Assembly (NCBI RefSeq): GCF_033568475.1
Contig: NC_133121.1
Span: 130,294,375-130,358,374, forward strand
Source of the DNA: Henckelia pumila
Lineage: Eukaryota; Streptophyta; Magnoliopsida; Lamiales; Gesneriaceae
Direction of reading: 5' to 3'
Length of the DNA: 64,000 nucleotides
Part shown: piece by piece, positions 25,626 through 35,999 of the stretch
Position numbering within the stretch: position 1 is the first letter of the stretch
Layout: each line of letters starts with the position of its first letter
Made by a program: the position numbers and the translations under genes
Notes under the pieces: model-generated
Databases searched by the model: none
The model's input: the letters and a program-made list of their open reading frames with translations, nothing else
Told to the model about the DNA's origin: nothing

Positions 25626-26013
25626 GGGTCCGTTTGAAGACATGAATTATTAATTTATGTATTAATAATTTTATTTAGTTTTACGAATTTTTTTGCTATA
25701 TTATTTATCCATGTTTCAATTATTTATATCACATCAATCAAATCATTAATTATTTATATTACATCAATCAAATAATTGAATTTAAATTACTATATTATTT
25801 TTTATAAATAATATTATTTATATTTTATTAATTATTGAAAGGATAAAATGATAATTTATTATTTTTATATAAAATATAACCAATCAAATCAAACAAACAA
25901 TAATGTATCAATCAAATCAAATATTATATTAACTATCTTTATTTATTTATTTTTATTACAATATATTACTTATCTCTATGTTATCTATCTTATCACTAAC
26001 TCCAAACGGACCC
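25626..26013 (-). mobile_element. MITE with GGGTCCGTTTG inverted ends, three-copy family, copy 2
   Basis: The left end GGGTCCGTTTG and right end CAAACGGACCC are perfect inverted repeats, flanked on both sides by TAA, the target duplication expected for PIF/Harbinger-type MITEs. The 388-bp interior, read on the minus strand, has the same ordered AT-rich blocks as the elements near 12926 and 54455 (GATAAGTAATAT, TTTGATTTGATTGAT, ATCATTTTATCCTTTCAATAATTAATAAAAT). This is the best-bounded copy of the family. Confidence 0.8.
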
Positions 26014-27790
26014 TAAAAGAAATAGTGTAGTTTAAACCACTCTTCTTGCCCGTGACGCGGGGGACGCGGTTGTAGTCAAACATGATGAACGACCTGTTAT
26101 ATGATGTGATCGATATTGTTTAGATCATCGATAATTTTTAACAAAATGATAACTACTCGATTTTATAATATAATTAATTATTTTTTTAAAAAACCCGTAT
26201 AGAAAAATTATATATACACGTATAATAAATATTCACAGGATTCACCAAATGGTCTTAATTGGAAGTCAAATTTCAATTTCATATATGCTGGGGTTTGAAT
26301 TTGAATCGCTATCCAAGTTGACATTTAAATGCCATATCTAATAGTTTTTAATGAAAAATGAATATGGCAGTTGCCAGTTGGAATGAATCTCCGTCCGTTT
26401 GGAGTCTTTGGACTGATTGTTCAGCACTTCAAAAGACAATTACTGTGTGATATAAAGAGAAATAAATATCTTGTTCCAAAAATAAATAAATATAACCCCC
26501 CATCTCTTTATTACCATTATTATTATTATTAGGAGATAAAATTAAAGGTTGTATATGTAAAGCGGGTTTCAGTTGCTGTTGACGTGACAAGACGGAGAGA
26601 TTTTGGATTCGGATTGGAATTATACTTCAAATGTATTTTATAATAATCTTCACAATTGTATCTATTTTTTGGACACAATATTTAGTAATATTGTCTCACT
26701 GATAAATTTTGTGAGGCGAAATTTTTAATTGAGTCATTCATGATAATTTATTATTTTTTATGTCAAAATTATAACTCTTTATTGTAAATATGAATGGATT
26801 TATCTCGTCTCACAGATAAATATATGTGAGACTGTATCACAAGAGATCAAATAATTTTTGAATTATTATATTATCCTTGTACAAAGTTATATCTCATATC
26901 TTTCATCCAAGTCTAAAGAAAGATAAATTAAAAAATTGTGTTAAATATTTATATTATTTACACAAAACTAATGTGAGACATGTTCTCACGAATAAATTTT
27001 GTAAAACAAATTTTTTGTTCGATTTATTTAATAAAAAAAATATTATTTGTTATTATAAATATAATTCGCACCGACATGTCTCATAGATATAGATCTAAAT
27101 ATAGATCTGAATATAAATACATGAGATCGTCGTGTAAAAAACCAACAAAATAAAATTTAATACTGATTATAATTATAAAATGTAAAAATAATAATAATAA
27201 GGGAGGTGATTAATATTCTTGTCGTCACTCTAGGCAACTTGTAACCGAGAATAGAGGGCATATTAAAAGCCATGGACCTGAAAAAAATACAAGTGGTGAA
27301 CTTCGTTATAAATGAGTAAGGGTAGAATGTCTCCCATGTCCCATGCACATTTAATTTTCAACATACTTTGGCTATTTTATATACTCATTCTCTCCTATTA
27401 CATTTTAAATTTACGTGTCTTTTCACAAAGAAACTATTTTTTTTAAAAAAAAAATCTCATTTTACTTTTATTTAATAATAAGATAACAACATTCTATAAG
27501 TATTTAATGTCGATAGTGATTGGTTGATAAAATATTAGTAGATATAAAAGTAAATACTAAAATCGGACTATATAATTGAGACATATACAAAAGAAAGTGC
27601 GAGATCAATTATCATGTATCATCTAAATTAGGCATATTGTATTTTGGCCGAAGTATTGAAATTTTTGTTTTGGCCATGTAAATTATATTATGTTTTGATT
27701 TTTTTTTTGGGAGAAATTATTGTGTTTTGATTTTACATTACGATAGTAATCGTAATTGTAGACACAACAGTACTTTTTCTTTCAACGTAC
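26014..27790. other. AT-rich intergenic region without a gene
   Basis: Only short frames without similarity occur here. Partial copies of a GTGAGAC/CTCACGAATAAATTTTGT-type motif occur at about 26690-26840 and 26970-27070 in both orientations, suggesting old repeat debris. Confidence 0.45.
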
Positions 27791-28214
27791 GAAAATATAC
27801 AATAGCTATTGGTGATATTCTTGAAGTTTTTGGAATAGCAATTATTTATTATTTATTACATTTTTTAGGAATATTTCATGCAATCTATAAAGACATTGTC
27901 TCATTATAGATCTAAGGATTATCATTTATCAATACACGTGAGGTCCATTAAAAAACTGCGAACCTCATATGTAATGATAAATGTCAACCGTTAAATATAT
28001 ATGAAAATATACAATAGCTATTGGTGATATTCTTGAAGTTTTTGGAATAGCAATTATTTATTATTTATTACATTTTTTAGGAATATTTCATGCAATCTAT
28101 AAAGACATTGTCCCATTATAGATCTAAGGATTATCATTTATCAATACACGTGAGGTTCATTAAAAAACTGCGAACCTCATATGTAATGATAAATGTCAAC
28201 CGTTAAATATATAT
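27791..28214. repeat. Tandem duplication, 2 x 212 bp
   Basis: The unit beginning GAAAATATACAATAGCTATT at 27791 is repeated directly at 28003 and ends with CGTTAAATATATAT. By eye the copies differ at two positions only (TCTC/TCCC and GGTCC/GGTTC), about 99% identity. The duplication ends about 220 bases before the truncated Copia LTR. The unit includes an inverted pair (ATCATTTATCAATACACGTGAGGT and ACCTCATATGTAATGATAAATG), so it may itself be a small transposon end. Confidence 0.85.
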
Positions 28215-28436
28215 CAAAACATTGTATTTATAAGTAACATCTAACAAACCCAAGACTTCGCATCCAATCAAATCGAAGCGTTAACTGGCCTAATTTAACA
28301 ACTTCCACTGATAAGTCGTTATCGAATTTAAAATGTACAGCCTTCTTGGTTACATAAACTTATTATTCATTAAATAGTTGACTAAGCAACGAAGTATACT
28401 AAATTTTTTTTGAATCAATAACCAAAAATTTCAAAA

Positions 28437-28530
28437 ATTGATTTAAGTCTTCCGTTTGTGTATTTGTATAATCGTTTTAAATTGCTAAAGTTGCCAATAG
28501 AACCTAAATCCCCCCCATTAGGTTCTAACA
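28437..28530 (+). mobile_element. Truncated 5' LTR of Copia element A
   Basis: Only the last 94 bases of the LTR remain, from ATTGATTTAAGTCTTCCG to GGTTCTAACA. They match the end of the 3' LTR at about 34852-34956, except for a shorter C run and a few substitutions. The sequence upstream does not match the rest of the 3' LTR, so about 1.6 kb of the 5' LTR was lost. Confidence 0.85.
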
Positions 28531-28532
28531 AG

Positions 28533-28545
28533 TGGTATCAGAGCC
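28533..28545 (+). other. Primer-binding site, initiator-Met tRNA type
   Basis: TGGTATCAGAGCC, complementary to the 3' end of plant initiator methionine tRNA, begins two bases after the LTR end. This is the usual primer site for minus-strand synthesis in plant Copia elements and fixes the LTR boundary. Confidence 0.9.
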
Positions 28546-28576
28546 ACACTTTTGAAAAATATTTCAAAAAGGCTAT

Positions 28577-29446
28577 ATGGAAAATCTAGCGAGCGATTAT
28601 GCTCAAGGGCAATCAATCAATCGTCCTCCTCTTTTCAACGGCATAAACTACGGATATTGAAAAAATCGAATGTCCCTATATATTCAATCCGTAGATTATG
28701 ATCTTTGGAAAGTTACGGTAAAAGGTCCCTACAAACCTATGAAAGAGGTTGAAGGGATTAAAATTCCTAAGGAAATGGATGACTTTACCAAGGAGGACAT
28801 GCGATTAATTTCTCAAAATACTAAAGCTATGAATATTTTGCATTGTTCTTTAGATATGAACGAGTATAACCAAATATCAATGTGCTCCTCCGCTAAAGAA
28901 ATATGGGATAAATTGGAGATATGCCACGAGGGAACCAACCAAGTCAAGGAAACAAAGATTGACCTCCTAGAGCTCAAACATGAGACATTTGAGATGGAAG
29001 CCTATGAAGATAGCGATGAGGAGGAAGCCAACATATGTCTCATGGCCAAGGAAGATGACATCGCCTCCGACGATGATGATGAGGTACCATCTTACGATGA
29101 ATTACTACAAGCTTATAAGCTTATGTTTGACATGGCTAAATCACTTAGAAAGGAAAATAGAAAGCTCAAACATGAATTAGAAACTAAGGAGCATGAAAAC
29201 CTAAGATTAAAAGATGACATAGCTCACTTAGAAAAATCTTTTGATAAGTTCAATGTTAGTAGTAATAATTTAAATAATTTACTTAGCATGCAGAAATGCA
29301 GTTTTGATAAGGGTGGAATAGGGTATGGTAAGAAATCAATTGACTTTACTAGCCTAATTGCTAAGACAAAAATGAGATTACCCCCTACATGCTCTTATTG
29401 TTGTAAAATAGGTCATGTTAGATATAAATGTAGATCTTTAAGATAG
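28577..29446 (+). pseudogene. gag of Copia element A, broken
   Basis: The natural start is the ATG at 28577, 31 bases after the primer site. A TGA at 28658 falls where gag proteins of this type have the Trp of a GYWK-like motif, so translation would stop after 27 codons; the frame then continues to a TAG at 29444. Visible parts are the UBN2-type gag region (KEIWDKLEICHEGTNQVKET), an acidic stretch, a coiled-coil rich in Leu/Lys/Glu, and a CCHC zinc knuckle (C-x2-C-x4-H-x4-C) near the end. The step from ELKHETFEM to the acidic DSDEEE block is abrupt, and the middle of the usual UBN2 domain is missing, consistent with an in-frame deletion. It would have formed the retroelement's particle; it is not functional. 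Confidence 0.85.
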
Positions 29447-29769
29447 CAATATGATCAAAAGAGCTATATGAAATGGAGGCCTAAGAGTACTTAACAACTC
29501 ATCAGTCGGCATTATGAGATCATAATCTAAGGAAGTTCATCATAAACCGGTTTAAACTGCCTTGACTTGCGACTGATCTTCCTGATGAACGCTGCTCTGT
29601 CCAAGAAAATAGGTTTTTAAAGAGGCCATAGCCCTACCTACTACTGGGAGCACTCTTGGAAAGTGGCGATGATGTCGCTATGAGAGACTGAACTCTTAGA
29701 AGTCTATTTTGTATTTCTCTTTTCTAACACTGTGGACCCAAAAGAACTAAAGGGTACCAAAATCAATTA

Positions 29770-32700
29770 TTGCAGGAAAATAGGAAAACTGTTCTCCCTA
29801 GCATATGGTATCTAGACAGTGGATGTTCTAGACATATGACGGGAAACAAAGAGCTACTCCAATCGGTCAAACCAAAGGAGAAAAGATCTGTCACTTTTGG
29901 AGACAATAGCATAGGAGTTATCGAAGGAATCGGCTCAATAGGTATTTCTAAATCCTGCTTAATTGATGATGTACTCCTAGTGAAAGGACTTAAGTATAAT
30001 CTACTAAAAATAAGTCAATTGTGCGATAGAGGTTATGAAGTCAAATTTACTCCCCAACACTGCACTATATCACTCACATCTGACAAATCCATAAATTTCA
30101 ATGGATATAGAAGTGAAAATGTATACAAGGTTTTTTTAAATAATTTATCTTTATCAAATATCAAAAGCCTTGTATCCTTGAATGTTGATGACAACATTCT
30201 TTGGCATAGACGACTAGGTCATGTTGGTCCTAGTACCATAGAAAAACTTTTTAAACTTGACTTAGTTGTTGGTATGCCAAAACTCAATTTAAAATTAGGT
30301 TCTGTTTGTGATGCGTGTTAACTTGGCAAACATACAAGAGAATCTTTTAAAAGCAAAAATTTTGTATCTACTTCTATGCCCCTTGAACTTCTTCACCTAG
30401 ATCTATGTGGTCCCTCGAGGAACGCTAGCCTAGGAGGAAAGCTTTATGCATTTGTCATTGTGGATGATTTCTCACGTTACACGTGGACGTTGTTCTTAGC
30501 CCACAAAAATGATGCCTTTGATTATTTTAAAACTTTTGTCAAACGAGTTGAGAATGAGAAAAATCTTTCAATAAAACAGATCCGTAGTGACCACGGAACT
30601 GAATTTCAAAATGAGAGTTTTACAAATTTTTGTGAAGAGAAAGGCATCGGTCACAATTTTTCTTGTCCTAAGACTTCTCGACAAAACGGGGTCGTTGAGA
30701 GGAAAAATAGGACACTTGTAGAGATTTCAAGGACCATGATATGTGAGCATTCTCTACCAAAATATTTTTGGGCTGAAGCAATGAACACTGCTTGTTATAT
30801 CATCAATCGTGTATCAATAAGACCAATTCTCAAGAAAACTCCATATGAATTATGGAGAAGGAGAAAGCCTAACATTTCATACTTTCGAGCTTTTGGATCA
30901 AAATGCTATATTCATAATAATGGTAAGGATAACCTCGGTAAGTTTGATGCCAAGTCCGACAAAAGCATCTTTCTCGGATATTCTACTTCAAGTAAGACTT
31001 TTAGAGTATTTAATAAACGTACCTTACTTGTTGAAGAATCTATGCATGTTATATTTGATGAATCTATGTCTATAGTTTCTCGTAATACTAACAATGATGA
31101 TGCAGAATTACTCGAAGAAGAGATGACTTCATCAAGTCTAAATGATTTAGATGTTTCTGTTGAGGAAACACCACTTCCAAAGGATTGGACGCTTCACAAA
31201 GATCATCCTATAGATCTTATCATTGGAAGTCCTTCGAAGGGAGTAACCACTCGATCTTCTCTTAATAATATTTGCAATCATCTTGTTTTTATTTCGCATG
31301 TTGAACCTAAGTGTATTGATGATGCTTGATTAGATGATTTTTGGATTATTGCTATGCAAGATGAGTTGAATGAATTTAAACGTAATGATGTTTGGAATCT
31401 TGTTCCTAGGCCACATGATAGATCTATTATTAGCAATAAATGGGTTTATAGGAATAAACTTGATGAGCATGGTACGATCACCAGAAATAAAGCTAGACTT
31501 GTAACAAAATGTTATAGTCAAGAAGAAGGCATTGATTATGATGAGACATATGCTCCTGTTGCTAGACTAGAATCTATTCGCATGCTATTTGTTTTTTCTT
31601 GCTCTAGAAATTTTAAGTTATTTCAAATGGATGTTAAGAGTGCATTTCTTAACGGTGAATTGAAAGAGGAAGTTTATATTGAACAACCTGATGGTTTTGT
31701 TGATGCATTATTGCCTGATCATGTGTATAGATTAAACAAAGCTTTGTATGGTTTGAAACAAGCTCCTAGAGTTTGGTATAAAAAAACTATCAACTTTCCT
31801 TCTCTCAAATGGTTTTTCGAGAGGAAAGATTGACATTACTTTGTTTACCAAAAATGTCAAAGATGATTTATTGATTGTGCAAATTTATGTTGATGACATA
31901 ATTTTTGGTTCTACTAACGAAACTCTTTGTCAAGAATTCTCTAAGTTGATGCAGGATCACTTCACGATGAGCATGATGGGGGAACTTAATTATTTCCTCG
32001 GATTGCAAATCAAACAGTGCAAGGATGGGTTCTTTGTGAACCAAAGCAAATACATCAAGGAGATTCTAAAGAAGTTTGGGATGAAGAACACAAAATCATC
32101 ATCCACACCGATGAGCACAACAATCAGACTCGACAAGGATGAAAATGGTAAATCTGTAGATCAATCTTCCTTTCGTAGTATGATTGGCTCCTTATTATAT
32201 GCTACTGCTAGTAGACCGGACATTATGTTTAGTGTTTGTTTGTGTGCACGATTTCAATCATGTCCAAAGGAATCATATTTGTTCGCCTTAAAACGCATTT
32301 TCAAATATCTTTCAAATACTCCAAATCTCGGCTTGTGCTATTCGAAAAATTCTTTCTTTGATTTAAAAGCTTACTGTGATGCCGACTTTGGTGGATATAA
32401 GGTGGACAGAAAAAGCACTAGTGGAACTTGCTTCTTTCTAGGAAATTGTTTATTTCTTGGTTTTCAAAGAAACAAAATTGTGTTGCGTTGTCAACGACCG
32501 AAGCCGAATATATGGCTGCCGGTAGTTGTTGTGCACAAATTCTTTGGATGAAGCATCAATTGCTTGACTATGGTGTATCTTTTTCAAAAATCCCTATTTT
32601 ATGTGATAAAACTAGCGCCATATATCTTACAAAGAATCCGATTCAACATTCGCGCACTAAACATATTGACATTCGTCATCATTTTATTCGTGACCATATC

Positions 32701-32826
32701 GAACGAAATGAAGTTGAACTTCAATATGTTGACACGACAAATCAAATTACCGATATTTTTACAAAACCACTAGATGAAAATACTTTTATTCGTTTGCATG
32801 GTGAACTTGACATGATTGAGTTGTAA
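29770..32826 (+). pseudogene. pol of Copia element A, broken
   Basis: Aspartic protease motif DSGCSRHMTG near the start, then the GAG-pre-integrase zinc region (LWHRRLGH...CDAC), integrase core (LDLCGP, SDHGTEF, NGVVERKN), reverse transcriptase ([13 protein letters not shown] and the YVDD box in IYVDDIIFGST) and RNase H (CDADFGG, STTEAEYMAA, ending TDIFTKPLDENTF). Breaks seen: a TAA at 30319 after CDAC, a TGA at 31327, a frameshift near 31790-31840 between the RT fingers and the YVDD part, and a second frameshift near 32440 in RNase H that restores the first frame. The order protease-integrase-RT-RNase H is diagnostic for Copia. Not translatable as one polyprotein. Confidence 0.9.
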
Positions 32827-33266
32827 TCACTTGTTGACATATTTTAAAGATAATGTCATATTAAGGGGGAACTTAATATAAAATTCGAGCAACTTAATTT
32901 TGGATAATACAAATTAATTGTATTTATTCAATATTATACGCTCATATTTTGTTATTTATGTGAAATTTATGTGTTGCATTTTAGAAATCATATTTTAATT
33001 CTCATGTTTTTGCATTTACTTTTCCAGTCTTTTTGATTATCACAAAAAGGGGGAGAATTAGTTTGGTTAAATACTTTAACTAAGGGGGAGAGTTAGTTTG
33101 GTTAAATGCATGGAGAATAAAACTGGTTATTTGATAAACAAACTCTTCTTAATTAATTTTTTAAATTAGGGGGAGTTTTATTCATGCAATTATATTGTGC
33201 AAATTTAAATTGTCTATTTAATATTGTACATTTATTTCTCCTTTTTAACCAAGTTTTGTGATCATC

Positions 33267-33280
33267 AAAAAAGGGAGAGA
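33267..33280 (+). other. Polypurine tract of Copia element A
   Basis: AAAAAAGGGAGAGA lies directly before the 3' LTR and would prime plus-strand synthesis. Related GGGGGAG tracts occur at about 33048, 33086 and 33170, a repetition often seen upstream of the 3' LTR in large plant Copia elements. Confidence 0.75.
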
Positions 33281-33667
33281 TTGTTACGCCTTAAACGCAT
33301 ACAAATATCGTGTTATGAGATTAATGTTTTTAATGCATTAACAAGTCTCATAATATTATGTTTTGATGATTACAAAACTCGGTTAATTGTTACTAACCAT
33401 ATAAAGTGAAATTTTACAGATTGGATTTATTGATGATTAAATTCTTGGAAGCTATTTCGAAGCTATACATGTATTTATAAAGTCTTGTATTGCTCATTGA
33501 ATGGATGAAACATTGTTAAGAGATATGAAGAAAAAGACAAGAAGAAGCCAAAGTATGGAGCAGCAACTTCCGAAAATTACTGGGAATTGTCTAGTCATTG
33601 AAATCCGATCTTCACCTGTCATAATTGTTATGAGGAAGTTTTACATGTGCTGTTCAAATTTGAGAGC

Positions 33668-34270
33668 AATCCAACGGCTAGATATAAAGTTATGATTTTT
33701 CCACAAAAGTTGTGCAGTACCTATTTCTGCAGAACTTGAAGTGAAGGATGAAGAATCAAATTCTGAAAATTACCGGATGTGCTTGAGAAATCCAAATCAA
33801 ATCTTCACCGATCAAAATCAATATCAAAATGTTTTAAAACTTATATAAAAATTTAATATCAATCCAACGGCTAGATATGGAGTTATGATTTTTCCACAAA
33901 GGTTGCACAGTACCTATTTCTACAGAACATGAAGCAAATGATGAAGATTCAACTTCAGAAATTATCTGGGATTGTTTGAGTCATCCAAATCAAATATTCA
34001 CCAATCAAATTCAAATTTAGGATGTTTTACAACCTCTGTCCAAAATTCAGATCAATCCAACGGATGGATATGGAGATATAAATTGTTCAAATATGTTGCA
34101 CAGAACAAGTTTGAAAACTTGATGAAGTGAAATCCAAAAATTACTGGAAATGTTTGACTCGTTAAAATCAAATCTCCAACGTTCTGAATGAAGATCCAGA
34201 CGTTTTAAAGCTGCAGTTCAAATTTCAGATCAATCCAACGGTTAGATTGGAAGATATGATTTTTCCACAA
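33668..34270 (+). repeat. Four imperfect repeats of about 185 bp inside the LTR
   Basis: CAATCCAACGG recurs at 33668, 33860, 34053 and 34231, giving spacings of 192, 193 and 178. Each is followed by NTAGATATGGAG-like and GATTTTTCCACAAA sequence and preceded by TTCA/AATTTCAGAT-type sequence, so whole units are repeated with divergence. They lie in the U3 region upstream of the TATA box, where repeated enhancer-like units are common. Confidence 0.8.
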
Positions 34271-34382
34271 AATATGCTCAATGCTGGGAAAAAGTAGGCA
34301 GCGGCGCCGAACACTTTTTGTCACTCCTTGACTTCTTAACACACGCTCCAAGCACTCAAATCAGATTCAAATCTTTTTCAAC

Positions 34383-34390
34383 TATAAATA
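34383..34390 (+). promoter_or_regulatory. TATA box of the LTR promoter
   Basis: TATAAATA followed by GAGGCC, near the middle of the LTR with about 565 bases to its end, marks the likely U3/R boundary zone of Copia element A. Confidence 0.6.
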
Positions 34391-34959
34391 GAGGCCATCC
34401 AAGTTCATTTGGAGACATCCCAACTCATCTCTTCTCTCCTTTGCAAACAATTTCTCACTATCAAAGTGTTTGTGTGATATATTTGAGAGTGTTTGTAGAA
34501 ATAGTTTGTGAGTTGGTTGTGCTATTGTTGTAAACACTTGAGTGTGAAGCCAAGTGTGTTGTGCTATCGTTGTAAGCACTTGAGTGTGAAGCCAAGTGTT
34601 TGTGTTGAGGCTATCCTTGGAGCCCTTAAGGCCAAGAGTATCGAGTTGTATCGGCGCGGTGATCGTGTCAAGTTTTACGGGTATCCTTGGAGCCATCAAG
34701 GCCAAGAAGTTGAAGTGCTAGTGGATCATTGGTTAATCGATCTTAACCAAGAAGGGGAGACGTAGATGATTTATCGTCGAACTTTCATAAACATATCCTA
34801 TCTCATTTATCGCTTTATTTATTTTACGCATTTATTTACCGCATTTTTTTTGATTGATTTAAGTCTTCCGCTTGCGTATTTGCATAATCGCTTTAAATTG
34901 CTAAAGTTGCCAATAGAACCTAAATCCCCCCCCCCCCCCCCAATTAGGTTCTAACAGAA

Positions 34960-34962
<3 letters not shown>

Positions 34963-35020
<58 letters not shown>
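34963..35020 (+). repeat. TA microsatellite interrupted by a Helitron
   Basis: About 58 bases of pure TA. The tract appears to resume after the Helitron end (TATATATT from 35391), so the element inserted into the microsatellite. Confidence 0.85.
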
Positions 35021-35023
<3 letters not shown>

Positions 35024-35390
35024 TACTATTATATTAAAGATGTGAGTCTCATACTAATTTCTTGGTAAGTTAGCATGGCCTTTTTCTAATTTTTAAATAA
35101 TTCCTTATTATTTTACAGAAAAAAACAATGAAAAAGTAGATAATATTAATGGGTAAAATCCACATTTCAAAAAATAACTTTCCACATCCATTTCCTTTGT
35201 GTGTGCAGTTATTATTTTTTTTCTCTCCCACCACTTAGCTTTGTATTTCTTTTTCTTATGCAAAACAAGAAAACAAAACAAAAATTAACTGAATTTTTGG
35301 AACACTATATGGAATATGTTTAAATTAAGCACAAACACATTTATCTTATTTTTTTTGTTACACACACAACGTGTGTGGCAATGTTTCTAG
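35021..35390 (+). mobile_element. Non-autonomous Helitron, 370 bp
   Basis: The 5' end is TCTTACTATTATATTAAA, the classic plant Helitron start. The 3' end is CTAG, preceded by a hairpin (CACACA and TGTGTG with a five-base loop, 35363-35377) about ten bases upstream. The insertion lies between A (35020) and T (35391), as Helitrons require, and makes no target duplication. There is no coding capacity, so it depends on a helicase encoded elsewhere. Confidence 0.85.
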
Positions 35391-35999
35391 TATATATTAA
35401 ACACTTGTGAAATATGTATACATTAAATTTTAATGTTTTGTGTGCATGTTAATTTGTACAGTGAATATAATGCTAAAATATTATTTATTTTTTGCTTTAA
35501 AGAATGATGAATAATTATTTAACTATTGCACTTTCTTAAAATTTTCATGCAGAGTATAGCGGAAATGTAAATTTATACTGAAATTTTTTTTTTTTTTTTT
35601 TTTTTTTTCTGTTTTGTAGTTTTTAAGGTTAACATTTTCAATTAGACACTTTTCTCTAAAAAAAAATAAATTTAAAGAACACTTAGCTTGCTGAGGCGAT
35701 ACAATTTTAGAAGCGAAGAGAAATCATTAAAGGTCTTTTTTGTTAAATTCTAATATAAACGATAAAATATTTATCATTAGCAAAAAAAAAAAAAATTATA
35801 CAAAATAGAATCTTGCAATAAAATAATTATATGGTCACGGGTAAGAATGAAAACCGGGTAGGTCGTATAAAGATTGGTCAAACTCCGGATTCACTCTGCA
35901 CGCCAAGAAAAAATTGAATTCAACACTTGCATCGTCGGTACCCAAAAATTCGACGGGTTCAATCTAGGTTGGACTCACAAACCCGCTATGCATTATATA
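35391..35999. other. AT-rich intergenic region between Helitron and solo LTR
   Basis: Contains a long T run at about 35585-35609. The stretch at 35830-35990 is more GC-rich and looks like old element debris (ACCGGGTAGGTCG, GACGGGTTCAATC). No gene found. Confidence 0.45.

Larger units (their letters stand above)
28437..34956 (+). mobile_element. Decayed Ty1/copia LTR retrotransposon A
   Basis: Order: 5' LTR remnant, primer-binding site, gag, protease, integrase, reverse transcriptase, RNase H (the Copia order), a non-coding stretch with repeated GGGGGAG purine motifs, then a full 3' LTR. The long LTR, the purine-rich tract repeated three times after pol and the gag type suggest the SIRE/Maximus lineage; this is inferred from general layout. 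Stops and frameshifts in gag and pol make it non-autonomous. Because the 5' LTR is truncated, no target duplication can be read. Confidence 0.9.
33282..34956 (+). mobile_element. Complete 3' LTR of Copia element A, 1675 bp
   Basis: Starts TGTTACGCC after the purine tract and ends GGTTCTAACA. It carries a TATA box (34383-34390) followed by a probable transcript start. Within it is an array of four imperfect repeats of 178-193 bp (each with CAATCCAACGG) and a 42-bp tandem repeat at about 34519-34602 (GTGCTATNGTTGTAA...CACTTGAGTGTGAAG). A run of about 17 C residues lies near the end. Confidence 0.88.
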
